Assembly: GCF_026965555.1 (NCBI RefSeq)
Contig: NZ_CP114040.1
Coordinates: 5,084,001 to 5,148,000, forward strand
Direction: 5' to 3'
Length of the DNA: 64,000 bases
From: Nannocystis punicea
Lineage (GTDB): Bacteria > Myxococcota_A > Polyangia > Nannocystales > Nannocystaceae
The notes beneath the pieces are model-generated. The model saw nothing but the letters and a program-made list of their open reading frames with translations, was not told where the DNA came from and made no database searches. The position numbers were made by a program, and so were the translations under genes. This document shows, piece after piece, positions 1 to 9,429 of this stretch (position 1 is its first letter; each line of letters opens with the position of its first letter).

Positions 1-2491
1 CGGCGCCGGCGCGGGTCAGCCAGGCGGCGGAGGCGTCGGTGTCCGGCGAGTCGTGCTCGCCGGCGGGCGAGCGGGCGCGGAGGGACATGTCCCGAGAGAC
101 ATGCTCACCGGCCCGGAGCTCGGGGGGCGAGGCCGAGTCGGGGTCGAGCGACATGTCCCGAGGGGCAGGTTCTTCGGCGCTCCCGTCGGTCGCCGCGCGG
201 AGGGACATGTCTCGGGGGCCATGTGCGCCGGCGCGGACGGACATGTCCCGAGCTACATGTTCGTCGGCGTCCGAACGAGTCGAGGCGCCGCGGTACGTGT
301 CCCCGGGGCGATCGGACGAGCCGGTGCCGTCGCCTGCGCGATCCGCCGAGGCCGGACCGGGGTCGAAGGACATGCCTTGAGAGTCATGTTCGACGCCCGA
401 GCTCGCCGCGGTCGCTTCGGCGCGGAGGGGCACGCCCCCGGGCGCAGGCGCTCCGGTGGGAGCTCGAGCGGACGCGGGTGAGCCGCCGCTCGTCGACGCC
501 TCTGCCCGCAAGGCCATGTCTGAAGAGGCAGGCGGCCCGCCGCCCTCCGGAGCGGGCGCGAGCGAACCTCCGCGAGAGCGTTGGTGGCCGCTCGTCGGCG
601 CATCTGCCCGAAGGGCCATGTCTGAAGAGGCAGATTGTCCGATGGGCCGAGCGGACGCGGCCGAGCCGCCGCTCGCCGGCGTATCTGCCCGGAGGGCCAT
701 GTCTGAAGAGGCACGTTCGCCGCTGCGCGTACGCTCGTCGCCTGCGCCAAGGGACATGTCTCGAGAGGCAGCTGGTGAAGCGGCCAGATCGAGATCCCAC
801 CCCGGGTCGCCCGCCGGAGTGGCGGCGGTGAGCGGGCCGGAGCGGGGGCGGGGCGGGGGCGTCGACGGGCTGCGATCCGTCTCGACGAGCGGGCGGCGGG
901 CGGCGTCGATCGAGGCCTCGGCGCGGCTCAGCCAGGCTTCGGCCTCGGCGCGACGGCCGGCCGCTGCGGCTGCGGCCGCCTGCTGGGCGCGACGGACCGC
1001 GGGGCCGGGGCCGTCGTCTTCGCCCGGTAGGTCGTCGGCGAAGGCGGGCGACAGGCCGTCCTCGTCGCCCTCGTCGAGCGGTGGCCGGCGGCCCGAGCGG
1101 CGCGAGTGGTCACCCTCGTCGTCGAGCGGTTGCTGGCGGCCCGAGCGGCGCGAGTGGTCACCCTCGTCGTCGAGCGGGGGTCGGGGGCTCGCGAGCCGCG
1201 CGTCGTCGAGGGGTCGGCGGCTCGCGGGCGGCGCGTCGTCGTCCTCGTCTGCCTCGTCGCGACCGGCGCGACGGCGAGCGCTGGCGGTCGGCCGGGTCGC
1301 GCCGCTGGGCTCGTCGTCCTCGCTACCGACACGCGCCGGCTCGCCGACGCGGACCGGCGCGAAGCCGATCGGGATCGCGCCGCCCCGGCCCGGGGGCACG
1401 CCGACCGGCGCGCGGGCCTCGTCGGCGGCTGGCCGATCGGACATGTTCGTCGCGCCCTGTCCCGAAAGACCGGCGATCTCGCCGGCCCACGGGGCGGCGG
1501 CGACGGCGGCGGCGAGGACCCGGCGGACGGCCGCGTAGACCTGCTGCGGCTCGCTGAAGCGGACCTCGGCCTTCTGCGGGTGGACGTTGACGTCGACCGC
1601 GCCGGCGGGCGGCTCGACGAACAGGCAGGCCGAGGGGGCCTCGCCGCCGAGGCCGTAGGCCTGGGTGAGGATCTGCGCGAGGCTGCGCTCCCGCACGACG
1701 CGCTGGCGGGTGACGAGGTAAGGGCTGCCGCGACCGCGGGCGGCGGCGGTCGGGTGAGGCAGATGGGCTTCGACGCGGATGCCGTCGTCCTCGCCGGAGA
1801 AGACGAAGAACGGGCCGGCGACCCGGCGCTCGAGCACCTGGGCGACGCGACCTTCGCGGGTGGCGCGCGGCAGGTTGAGCAGCTCGCGCTTGCCGTGGCG
1901 CAGGGTGAAGTGCACGCCCGGGTGGACGATGGCGAGGCGCAGGAGGGTGTCGCTGCAGTGGCCGACCTCGGTCGCCTCGGCGCGCATGAACTTGCGCCGC
2001 GCCGGCAGGTTGGCGAACAGCGCGTGGACCTCGATCTGCGTCCCGACCGGCATGCCCGCCGGGGTGAGGGTGGGGGCCTCGCCAGGGATGCCGTGCAGGT
2101 GGACGCCGACGGCCGCGCCGGGCTGGCGGCTGCGGAGGTCGACGCGCGCGACCGCGGCGACGCTGGCGAGCGCCTCGCCGCGGAAGCCGAGGGTGGTGAT
2201 GTCGGCGATGTCGGCGGCGTGACGCAGCTTGCTGGTGGCGTGGCGGGTGACGGCCAGCAGGAGGTCGTCGGGGTGGATCCCGCGGCCATTGTCGCGGACG
2301 GAGATCCGGGCCATGCCGCCGTCCTCGAGCTCGACGTCGATGCGCGTGGCGCCGGCATCGAGGCTGTTGTCGACCAGCTCCTTGACGACCGAGGCGGGCC
2401 GCTCGACGACCTCACCGGCGGCGATCTGGTCGATGACCAGGGCCCCGAGCACGGCGATCCGTCCGGAGGCGGCAGGAGCGGGCGAATTCAC
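1..2491 (-). CDS. mutL: DNA mismatch repair protein MutL, C-terminus beyond left edge
   Basis: MutL couples MutS mismatch recognition to strand nicking. I start it at GTG 2491, because translation from there gives the canonical MutL N-terminus at once (QIAAGEVVERPASVVKEL, then VDNSLDAGAT). The GHKL ATPase motifs are all present: E38 and N42, DNGRGI at residues 67-72, ATSKL and GFRGEAL. The ATPase and transducer region fills about residues 1-340. The frame then stays open to the window edge as about 490 residues of low-complexity Asp/Arg/Ala/Ser/Pro linker, so 830 codons are visible. Bacterial MutL is usually 600-650 residues in total, so this linker is greatly enlarged. The C-terminal dimerisation/endonuclease domain would lie to the left and cannot be checked. 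The linker carries a 48-bp tandem repeat and at least nine in-frame copies of the 18-bp palindrome. The function call is secure; whether the linker is functional is unknown. Confidence 0.93.
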   Translation of the reverse strand, partial: MNSPAPAASGRIAVLGALVIDQIAAGEVVERPASVVKELVDNSLDAGATRIDVELEDGGMARISVRDNGRGIHPDDLLLAVTRHATSKLRHAADIADITTLGFRGEALASVAAVARVDLRSRQPGAAVGVHLHGIPGEAPTLTPAGMPVGTQIEVHALFANLPARRKFMRAEATEVGHCSDTLLRLAIVHPGVHFTLRHGKRELLNLPRATREGRVAQVLERRVAGPFFVFSGEDDGIRVEAHLPHPTAAARGRGSPYLVTRQRVVRERSLAQILTQAYGLGGEAPSACLFVEPPAGAVDVNVHPQKAEVRFSEPQQVYAAVRRVLAAAVAAAPWAGEIAGLSGQGATNMSDRPAADEARAPVGVPPGRGGAIPIGFAPVRVGEPARVGSEDDEPSGATRPTASARRRAGRDEADEDDDAPPASRRPLDDARLASPRPPLDDEGDHSRRSGRQQPLDDEGDHSRRSGRRPPLDEGDEDGLSPAFADDLPGEDDGPGPAVRRAQQAAAAAAAGRRAEAEAWLSRAEASIDAARRPLVETDRSPSTPPPRPRSGPLTAATPAGDPGWDLDLAASPAASRDMSLGAGDERTRSGERASSDMALRADTPASGGSAASARPIGQSASSDMALRADAPTSGHQRSRGGSLAPAPEGGGPPASSDMALRAEASTSGGSPASARAPTGAPAPGGVPLRAEATAASSGVEHDSQGMSFDPGPASADRAGDGTGSSDRPGDTYRGASTRSDADEHVARDMSVRAGAHGPRDMSLRAATDGSAEEPAPRDMSLDPDSASPPELRAGEHVSRDMSLRARSPAGEHDSPDTDASAAWLTRAGA
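86..772. repeat. Nine 18-bp palindromes inside the mutL linker
   Basis: Copies begin at 86, 152, 206, 242, 371, 515, 617, 698 and 755. The first reads CATGTCCCGAGAGACATG, and later ones replace the right half with GGCAGG. The gaps between starts (66, 54, 36, 129, 144, 102, 81 and 57) are all multiples of three, so every copy is read in the same MutL frame and gives a (R/S)DM(S/A) core on the minus strand. A tenth, degenerate pair starts at 1442 and 1456. This is direct reading of the sequence; the origin of the copies is unknown. Confidence 0.85.
1087..1182. repeat. Two tandem 48-bp units in the mutL linker
   Basis: Two near-identical 48-bp units lie at 1087-1134 and 1135-1182, with a decayed further partial copy after them. 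The unit is 16 codons long and encodes an Asp/Glu/Arg-rich segment on the minus strand containing LDDEGDHSRRSGR. It keeps the MutL frame, as expected for slippage or unequal crossing-over in a tolerant linker. Confidence 0.8.
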
Positions 2492-2598
2492 GCGGGATAG
2501 TTAGGCCGACCGGAGGCCGCCGCGCAAGGCCCCGCGCGCGAGCGCGCACACCGCGGCCCGGCAGCGCTATGGTCGCGGACCTGCCTCCGGTGCCCGCC

Positions 2599-2883
2599 AT
2601 GGATCTACGCGCGTTCTTTACGACCTTCGGCCTCGTGTTCCTCGCCGAACTCGGCGACAAGACCCAGCTCACCACCATGAGCATGGCCGCGTCGAGCGGC
2701 CGGCGCTGGCTGGTGTTCGCCGCCTCGGCCCTGGCGCTGGTGCTGTCGAGCCTGATCGCGGTGCTGGCCGGCGAGTGGCTGCGCGCCCGCGTCGACCCGG
2801 TGCTGATCGAGCGCGTGGCCGGCGGCCTGTTCGTCGTCCTCGGCGGCTGGATGCTGGTGTCGACGTTCGTCGGCGAGGGTTGA
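2599..2883 (+). CDS. UPF0016/GDT1 (TMEM165) family membrane protein, single module
   Basis: This 94-residue membrane protein carries the family signature ELGDKTQ at about residues 18-24, followed by two further hydrophobic segments. UPF0016/GDT1 proteins are cation transporters, implicated in Mn2+ or Ca2+ movement, normally with two copies of this motif in about 200 residues. A protein with one copy is a half-size version and would be expected to work as a homo- or heterodimer; no second half lies next to it here. ATG 2599 is preferred over ATG 2569 because the hydrophobic segment follows it closely. It is transcribed away from mutL. The family call is secure; the substrate is an inference. 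Confidence 0.85.
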   Translation: MDLRAFFTTFGLVFLAELGDKTQLTTMSMAASSGRRWLVFAASALALVLSSLIAVLAGEWLRARVDPVLIERVAGGLFVVLGGWMLVSTFVGEG

Positions 2884-3034
2884 GCCGCGGCTCCTTGCGC
2901 ATGCACGGAAGTCGCGGCCGGCCGGTCGGTGCGCAGGCGCGTTCGCGGAGCCGGGCAGGCGACGGCACGCGCTCGTTCGGTGCGCATGCTTCGACGTCGC
3001 AGTCGTGGCCGATCGCCCGGCTCGCGTCGGCCGG

Positions 3035-3082
3035 CCGGTTTCAAGTCAGCCGGCGACGACGCGCTTGCGGACCGGTTTCAAG

Positions 3083-3108
<26 letters not shown>
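3035..3108. repeat. 37-bp tandem duplication of a gene's 3-prime tail
   Basis: Two 37-bp units lie end to end at 3035-3071 and 3072-3108, differing at only a few bases. The right-hand copy contains the last codons and the stop of the FHA-GGDEF gene (stop at 3083-3085). The left-hand copy repeats that gene tail, including its stop, in the spacer downstream. Confidence 0.85.
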
Positions 3109-3967
<859 letters not shown>

Positions 3968-4252
3968 AAGCCCGCGGCAGTCCTCGAGGGGCGCCCCCTC
4001 TGCGCCGGTCAAATTACCAGAGCCGGGGAACGACGCGGAGCGCGGGGGGTGATTCTGGTGCGACGCGGTCCGGAGATGTAGGCTCGTTATGGCGCCTTCA
4101 GGCCCGCACCCCCCGTCTCAGGTCACGCTGCGTAAGTGCACGAGATGCTAGAATTTTTCGGCATTCGTCGCGGCTCGCGCGCGAGCTCCGTCGAGGCAGC
4201 GATCTCGCGAAATTTTGCCGAGCCCGCAGGGGCGCTGCTATGACCCTCCGAC

Positions 4253-5815
4253 ATGTCGGCCCCCAACACCCGACTCAGCGGACTCGGCGCGCTCTTCTTC
4301 GTCGGAACTCTCGGCGCCATCGCGTTCTACGTGCAGCGCCAGGAGGTCCCGGAGACGCACGACGTGGTTCGCACCGCGGCGACGGGTACGCAGGCGGCGC
4401 CGGAGGAAGCGCCGGTCGCCGCGCTGCCGTGGCAGGACCGACTCGACCTCGCGGCCGCGACGCCGGCCCCGCTCGGGCCCGACGCGCCGACGCCGGCCAA
4501 GGCGGCGAAGACCGCGGACCCCGACTTCCCGTCGCTCGCCACGGATCTGGCCCGCACGCGCCTGGTCCAGGAGCTGAGCGACGGCCACCGGATCCTCTAC
4601 ACGCTCGACCCGGTGCTGCAGGACGCGGCGCTGCAGATCTTCCGCAACCGCGAGGTGCCGTACGCGGCCGCGGTGGTGCTCGACGTGCGTGACAACGCGG
4701 TGCTCGCGCTGGCCGGCCACTCGAGCATGGACCCCGAGGTCGACCCGCTCGAGATCGTGACGACGGCGTGGGCGCCGGCGGCGTCGACCTTCAAGCTGGT
4801 CACCGCGGCCTCGCTGCTGGCGAACAAGCACGTCAACAACAAGACGCGGGTGTGCTTCAGCGGCGGCCTCCACGGCATCACCGACGACCTGCTGCTCGAC
4901 GACCCGCGCCGCGACGAGCGCTGCGACGACCTCGGCGGCGCAGTCGCCCACAGTCACAACGTCGTGATCGCCAAGCTGGCGCTCAAGCACCTCAGCGCCG
5001 ACTCGCTGCAGGCGACGGTGCGCTCGTTCAAGTTCGACAGCGACATCCCGTTCGAATTCCCGGTCGAGCGCTCGCCGGCGCTGATCCCGGCCGACGCGAA
5101 GGAGCGGGCCAAGGTCGCGGCCGGGTTCTGGCACGTCGACATGAGCCCGCTGCACGGCGCGCTGCTCGCCAGCGTGTTCGCCCGCGACGGCGTGTACCAG
5201 GCGCCGCACGTGATCTCGCAGGTGCTCGGGCCCGACGGCACCGACCGCACCCCGTCGCTGCCGAAGACCGAGCGCGTGCTGTCGAAGGACGTGGCCGAGG
5301 CGGTCGGCGCGATGATGGTGCGCACGACCACCGAGGGCACCGCCCGCGCCAGCTTCGTCGACCGCCAGGGCAACTCGTACATCGCCGACGTGCAGGTCGC
5401 CGGCAAGACCGGGAGCCTCACCGGCAAGCGCGCCCCGGGCCTCAACTACAACTGGTTCGTCGGCTACGCGCCGGCCGACCGCCCGGAGATCGCGTTCGCG
5501 GTGCTCCTCGCCAACGAGCCGAAGTGGCAGATCAAGGCCCACTACGCGGCCCGCCGGTTGGTCCAGATCTACTTCCAGCGGCGCGACTCGATCGCCGATC
5601 ACCGCGTCGCCAAGCTGACGAAGAAGGGCGTCGAGCTGCCGGTCGAGGGCAAGAAGCCGGCGCCCGCCGCCAGCCCGAGCAAGCCCGCGCCGCCCGAGGC
5701 CGTGGCCGCGCGCAAGGCCCCGGCCGCGCGCCCCGACCCCGACGCGCTGCCGCCCGTGCCCGGTCCTGTGGCAAGGCCGCAGGCCGCGGGCGGCAAGGCG
5801 CCGAGCGGCGTCTGA
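4253..5815 (+). CDS. Penicillin-binding protein, transpeptidase domain only
   Basis: This 520-residue protein has one N-terminal membrane segment (about residues 10-27), an Ala/Pro stalk and a periplasmic penicillin-binding transpeptidase domain. The three catalytic motifs are present in order: S178-T-F-K181, S234-H-N236 and K385-T-G387. It would cross-link peptidoglycan stem peptides and be a beta-lactam target. It has no glycosyltransferase domain and only a short segment before the transpeptidase, so it looks smaller than a typical class B PBP2/PBP3. The C-terminus is a Lys/Pro/Ala-rich tail of about 80 residues. The start ATG sits in the centre of a perfect 12-bp palindrome (4248-4259). 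There is no division or elongation gene nearby, so a specialised role is possible. Confidence 0.88.
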   Translation: MSAPNTRLSGLGALFFVGTLGAIAFYVQRQEVPETHDVVRTAATGTQAAPEEAPVAALPWQDRLDLAAATPAPLGPDAPTPAKAAKTADPDFPSLATDLARTRLVQELSDGHRILYTLDPVLQDAALQIFRNREVPYAAAVVLDVRDNAVLALAGHSSMDPEVDPLEIVTTAWAPAASTFKLVTAASLLANKHVNNKTRVCFSGGLHGITDDLLLDDPRRDERCDDLGGAVAHSHNVVIAKLALKHLSADSLQATVRSFKFDSDIPFEFPVERSPALIPADAKERAKVAAGFWHVDMSPLHGALLASVFARDGVYQAPHVISQVLGPDGTDRTPSLPKTERVLSKDVAEAVGAMMVRTTTEGTARASFVDRQGNSYIADVQVAGKTGSLTGKRAPGLNYNWFVGYAPADRPEIAFAVLLANEPKWQIKAHYAARRLVQIYFQRRDSIADHRVAKLTKKGVELPVEGKKPAPAASPSKPAPPEAVAARKAPAARPDPDALPPVPGPVARPQAAGGKAPSGV

Positions 5816-5870
5816 GCGCGCGACCGCGTGCACGCTTGCGCCCGGGCCCGCCGCGCCCGAAGATGGCGCC

Positions 5871-7094
5871 GTGCGAGCCAGCGCCGCTGCCGTCTCCCGC
5901 GCGTCTCGTACGTGTCGTTCAGGCCATGTCCGATGGGCCCTGTCCCTCGGGCTAGGTCTATCGATCTGTCTCTTGGGACAGGCGGCTCCCGCGGCCCCGG
6001 CCCCCGCGGCGACCGAGGCGCGCGCGGCGTTCGAGGCCGGGGCCAGGGCGTTCGCGGCCGGCGACTACGAGCGGGCGCTGGCGGAGTTCGAGCGGGCGAT
6101 GGCGCTGCGGCCGTCGCCGAAGATCCACTACAACATCGGCGTGTGCCGCCAGCAGCTGATGCTCGCGGCCCGCGACCGCGGCGACGGCGAGGCCGAGTCG
6201 CTGCACGCGGCCGCGGCGGTCGAGGCCTACAAGGCCTACCTCCGCGAGCTGCCGGACGCGGAGGATCGCGTCGAAGTGGAGGCGACGATCCGCGACCTCG
6301 GCGGGACGCCGCTCACGCAATTTCAGCTCAAAGCGATCCCGTTCCCGAAGGGCGACGCAACACCTGCCGATCGCGAAGATCCGGCGACGTCACCCGCACC
6401 TGCACCTGCGCCGCCGCCGGTGCCTGTCCCCGATCCGGAGCCCGTGACTCCGCCGCCGCCCCGGGCGGACGCGCGCGACTCGACGGCGCGAGCGCCCGGC
6501 GTAACGCCGTTGTTCCGCGGTCGCGTGGGTGCAACCTTCGGACTTAACGCGCAGCCGCAAGTCGGCACGTCGCGGCTCGACGGCGCGGTGCAGGGCTTCG
6601 CGATGGCGCGGCTCGGCGGCTTCGTCGGCGCGCGCCGTCGGGTCTACATCGGCGGCGCCGGGCTGCTCGCGGGCGCGGCGGTCACCTCGAGCGACAAGCT
6701 CGCCCTGCAGATGCAAGCGGTGCTGTTCGACCTCGAGTACGGACATCCGGTCGGTCGCGCGCGGCGAGTCGAGATCGTCACCGGCGGCTTCCTCGTCGGC
6801 GCGCGCGAGACTCTGCGGATCCGCGCGGATGCACAACGTCCGACCTGTGCCGCGCATTCCAGCGGTGCGCTCGTCAGTCAACGGGGCGGGGCGGGCGCGG
6901 GTGGACGCGTCGGTCTTCACGTGCTACTTGGAGCGCGCAAAAACCACGAGATCGGCGTGCGACTCTCCACCGCAATTCTCGGCTTCGGACAGGGCACGGC
7001 GGCCACCGGCTGCGAGCCACCGTTCTCTCAGCTCGATGTCCCGAGAGCCAGGTGGCTCGTCCTCGTCGATTCGGGTTACTCGTTCCGATTCTAG
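5871..7094 (+). CDS. Secreted TPR protein with predicted beta-rich C-terminus
   Basis: A 407-residue exported protein starting at GTG 5871. The signal peptide has an Arg-rich n-region and a hydrophobic core near residues 22-36 ending before AAPAAPAPAA. Residues about 47-140 form TPR-like helices (ARAAFEAGARAFAAGDYERA, then YNIGVCRQQLM). A Pro-rich linker (about 165-205) leads to a C-terminal region with alternating small and hydrophobic residues ending in YSFRF, the kind of terminal aromatic seen in outer-membrane beta-barrels. A TPR-plus-barrel protein of the outer membrane or periplasm is the best guess; the barrel is inferred. The hydrophobic core of the signal peptide is encoded by a palindrome array (5925-5982). 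Confidence 0.7.
   Translation: MRASAAAVSRASRTCRSGHVRWALSLGLGLSICLLGQAAPAAPAPAATEARAAFEAGARAFAAGDYERALAEFERAMALRPSPKIHYNIGVCRQQLMLAARDRGDGEAESLHAAAAVEAYKAYLRELPDAEDRVEVEATIRDLGGTPLTQFQLKAIPFPKGDATPADREDPATSPAPAPAPPPVPVPDPEPVTPPPPRADARDSTARAPGVTPLFRGRVGATFGLNAQPQVGTSRLDGAVQGFAMARLGGFVGARRRVYIGGAGLLAGAAVTSSDKLALQMQAVLFDLEYGHPVGRARRVEIVTGGFLVGARETLRIRADAQRPTCAAHSSGALVSQRGGAGAGGRVGLHVLLGARKNHEIGVRLSTAILGFGQGTAATGCEPPFSQLDVPRARWLVLVDSGYSFRF
5925..5982. repeat. Palindrome array encoding a signal peptide core
   Basis: Units at 5925-5942 (CATGTCCGATGGGCCCTG) and 5939-5956 share their junction tetramer and so are phased by 14 bp. A further unit ends with GGGACAGG at 5965-5982. Translated in the host frame they supply residues 19-37, the hydrophobic core of the signal peptide. 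Confidence 0.75.
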
Positions 7095-7145
7095 GTCGAA
7101 CATGGTGTACACACCGCGACGGCGTGGCGCCTGGAGGCGGCACGC

Positions 7146-8582
7146 ATGACCGCCTCCGACGCCGGACAGTTCTACCGCTGGCTCGAAGAGGCCGTGCCGC
7201 GAGCGGGCAGTCAACGCTCGCTCGACAGCCAGGACACGACGCTCAGCCGCCGCGGCCTCATCATCCGTGCCGACAAGCGGGCGCGCGAGCTGGCCGGCCT
7301 CAAGGTCGGGGCCGGCGACGTGGTCGCGCTCAGCATGGGCAACGTGGCCGAGTTCGTGATCCTGCTGCTCGCGGTCAGCAAGCTGGGGGCGATCGCGATG
7401 CCCGTCGATCCGGCCAACGGCGACCGCAGCTTGCTCGCGGCGGCGCGGCGGATCCCGATCCGCGCCGTGCTCCGGCGCCCGCGCGGGCTCGAGAACTCGC
7501 CGCTCGAGTACCCCGGGGGGTACACGCTGCACTCGCGGCGCAAGCTCAGCGGCTCGCTGCTCGAGGTCGACGTCCTCGATCCGCCGACCGACCTGCGCTC
7601 GGCTGTCCCCGGGGACACGGAGTTCATCCTCGAGGCGGTCAGCCCCAACGGGGCGGTCCACGACATCTTCCGCAGCGGCGCGCACCTGCGCTGGATCGGC
7701 GAGACCGCGGCCGCGCGGCTCGAGCTCGGCGCCGGCACCCACCTGGCCTGCTCGCAGGCGTTCACCAGCCCGCGCTTCTTCGACGCAGTGGTGCTCGGCT
7801 GGCTGGCCTCCGAGGCCCGCCTGGCGATGGCCGACAACCCGACGCTCGAGTCGGTGCTGCCGCCGCTCGGCACCTACGAGCGCCTGGTGGTGGTCGACCT
7901 CCTCTACTCGCTGCAACGGACCGCGCGCGCGCTCAAGGCCGCGGGGGCCGAGCGCGAGCTGCTGGCCGTCATCCCGCAGGCGACGATCGCCACCTCGCAC
8001 GGCAAGCTGCTCAAGCAGGTGTTCGGCGCGCCGCCGGTGCAGCTGCTGTGCCTCGAGGAGATCGGGATCCTCGGCACCCGCGTCATGGCCCGCGGCGAGC
8101 GCTTCGAGCCGTCGCCCGGCGTCGAGCTGCGCCCCGGCAAGGCCAACGACGGCGGTCACGAGGTGCTGGCGCGCTCGCCTCACCCGGTGCGCACGCGCCC
8201 GTTGCTCGCGGCCGGCGAGCCCGGCGGGCCGGTCGCCGGCGAGACCGCGTGGATCCACACCGGCTACGCCGGCCACTTCGGCGCCGCCGGGTCGCTGGGC
8301 GAGGTACCTGGCCGAACGGACAGCCTGGTCAACCTCGAGGGCCGGCGCGCCAGCCTGCGCAGCATCGAGGCCGCCATGCGCAAGCACCGGCGGATCACCG
8401 AGGCCGAGGCCGAGGTCGAGTACGACGTCGACGGCAACCCCTTCGTCCACCTCCGCTACCGCGCGACCGGCTCGACCGCCCTCGAAGACCTCGAGGAGTT
8501 CATGGTCGCCGAGCTGCCGCCGTACCTGGTCCCGCGCCAGCACACCCGCCTCGACCCCCCGCCGCCCGACGCCGACGACTGA
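7146..8582 (+). CDS. Degenerate ANL-superfamily (acyl-adenylate) protein
   Basis: This 478-residue protein has the overall plan of an AMP-dependent synthetase: an N-terminal GDVVALSMGNVAEFVILLLA segment, a middle with LGWLASEARL, and a C-terminal subdomain with WIHTGYAGHFG and VNLEGRRASLRSIEAAM. Active members adenylate a carboxylate and usually transfer it to CoA. Here the phosphate-binding loop that normally reads TSGTTGxPK is replaced by VSPNGAVHDIF, and the chain ends just where the catalytic C-terminal lysine would sit. On sequence grounds it is probably catalytically dead or has an altered activity. The best guess is a regulatory or structural pseudo-synthetase. It is monocistronic and convergent with the peroxidase gene. 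Confidence 0.72.
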   Translation: MTASDAGQFYRWLEEAVPRAGSQRSLDSQDTTLSRRGLIIRADKRARELAGLKVGAGDVVALSMGNVAEFVILLLAVSKLGAIAMPVDPANGDRSLLAAARRIPIRAVLRRPRGLENSPLEYPGGYTLHSRRKLSGSLLEVDVLDPPTDLRSAVPGDTEFILEAVSPNGAVHDIFRSGAHLRWIGETAAARLELGAGTHLACSQAFTSPRFFDAVVLGWLASEARLAMADNPTLESVLPPLGTYERLVVVDLLYSLQRTARALKAAGAERELLAVIPQATIATSHGKLLKQVFGAPPVQLLCLEEIGILGTRVMARGERFEPSPGVELRPGKANDGGHEVLARSPHPVRTRPLLAAGEPGGPVAGETAWIHTGYAGHFGAAGSLGEVPGRTDSLVNLEGRRASLRSIEAAMRKHRRITEAEAEVEYDVDGNPFVHLRYRATGSTALEDLEEFMVAELPPYLVPRQHTRLDPPPPDADD

Positions 8583-8703
8583 GGCTCATCGCCTCGCGCG
8601 CGCGCTATCGCCGGCGAGGTCGACCAGCGACCGGTCGGTCGCCTGCCCGATCGAGCGGTACGACGAACTCCTGCGGCGCTGGACCTCAGGAGCGCGAGTC
8701 GTC

Positions 8704-8721
8704 CATGTCCGATGGGACATG
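8704..8721. repeat. 18-bp palindrome at a convergent junction
   Basis: CATGTCCGATGGGACATG is a perfect palindrome with 7-bp arms and a GATG loop. It lies between the 3-prime ends of the ANL gene (8582) and the peroxidase gene (8766), where it could act as a bidirectional terminator hairpin, although no U-tract follows on either strand. Confidence 0.75.
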
Positions 8722-8765
8722 TCGCCTCGGCGAAGAAGCGCGACGTCTCGAGCAGAGAGGCGCGA

Positions 8766-9395
8766 TCAGCCCGCAGCCGGCAGGGCCTTCTCGATGGCCG
8801 ATGTGACCTCGGGCGCCAGCGGGTCGACCGGCGACTCGAAGCGAGCGACCACGTGGCCGTTCGGATCGATGAGGAACTTCGTGAAGTTCCACTTCACCTC
8901 GCCGCGGATCCCCTCGGGGGTCTCTTCGGTCAGCGTCTTGTAGATCGGCGCGATCTCGGGGCCCTTCGCGTGGACCTTGTTCATCATCGGGAAGTCGACC
9001 GCGAACTTGCTGGCGACGAAGTCCTTGATCTGGGCCGCGTCGCCCGGTTCTTGCCCGCCGAAGTCGTTCGACGGGAAGCCGAGGACCACCAGGCCGCGAT
9101 CTTTGTAGCGGCCGTAGAGCTCCTGCAGCTTCGCGTACTGCGGCGTGAAGCCGCACTCCGACGCGGTGTTGACGACCAGGATCGCCTTGCCGCGGAGCTC
9201 GGTGAATTTTTGTTGGCCGCCGTCGAGCGTCTCGACCGTGTGCTCGATGACCGGGCCGTCGGCAGCGGCCGGGCTCGGCTTGGGCTCGGCGGGAGCGGCC
9301 TTGGCGGCCTCGGCCTGGGCGGGCTTCGCGGGGGTGGTGGAGGACGAGTCGCAGGCGACGGCGACGAGGGCGAGGAGCGCGAGCGAGCGGAGCAT
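8766..9395 (-). CDS. Lipoprotein glutathione peroxidase (Cys type)
   Basis: A 209-residue thiol peroxidase with a lipoprotein signal (lipobox ending at Cys15), so it should be anchored in the envelope. The family signatures are clear: NTASECGFTPQY with peroxidatic Cys81, FPSNDFGGQEPG with Gln115, and KWNF with Trp169 and Asn170, which complete the catalytic tetrad. Bacterial members reduce hydroperoxides, usually with thioredoxin rather than glutathione. A Lys/Ala/Pro-rich linker of about 30 residues separates the lipid anchor from the domain. ATG 9395 is chosen because the lipobox is then at the usual distance; ATG 9407 is an alternative. The gene is divergent from the HD hydrolase, with only about 35 bp between start codons, so their promoters must overlap the opposite leader or coding region. 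Confidence 0.92.
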   Translation of the reverse strand: MLRSLALLALVAVACDSSSTTPAKPAQAEAAKAAPAEPKPSPAAADGPVIEHTVETLDGGQQKFTELRGKAILVVNTASECGFTPQYAKLQELYGRYKDRGLVVLGFPSNDFGGQEPGDAAQIKDFVASKFAVDFPMMNKVHAKGPEIAPIYKTLTEETPEGIRGEVKWNFTKFLIDPNGHVVARFESPVDPLAPEVTSAIEKALPAAG

Positions 9396-9429
9396 GGGAG
9401 GCAGCATAGCGGAGGTGTGCGCTAAAGTG

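Noticed and set aside
1106..2500. 464-codon plus-strand frame over mutL
   Set aside because: It is antisense to the MutL ATPase domain, which has all family motifs.
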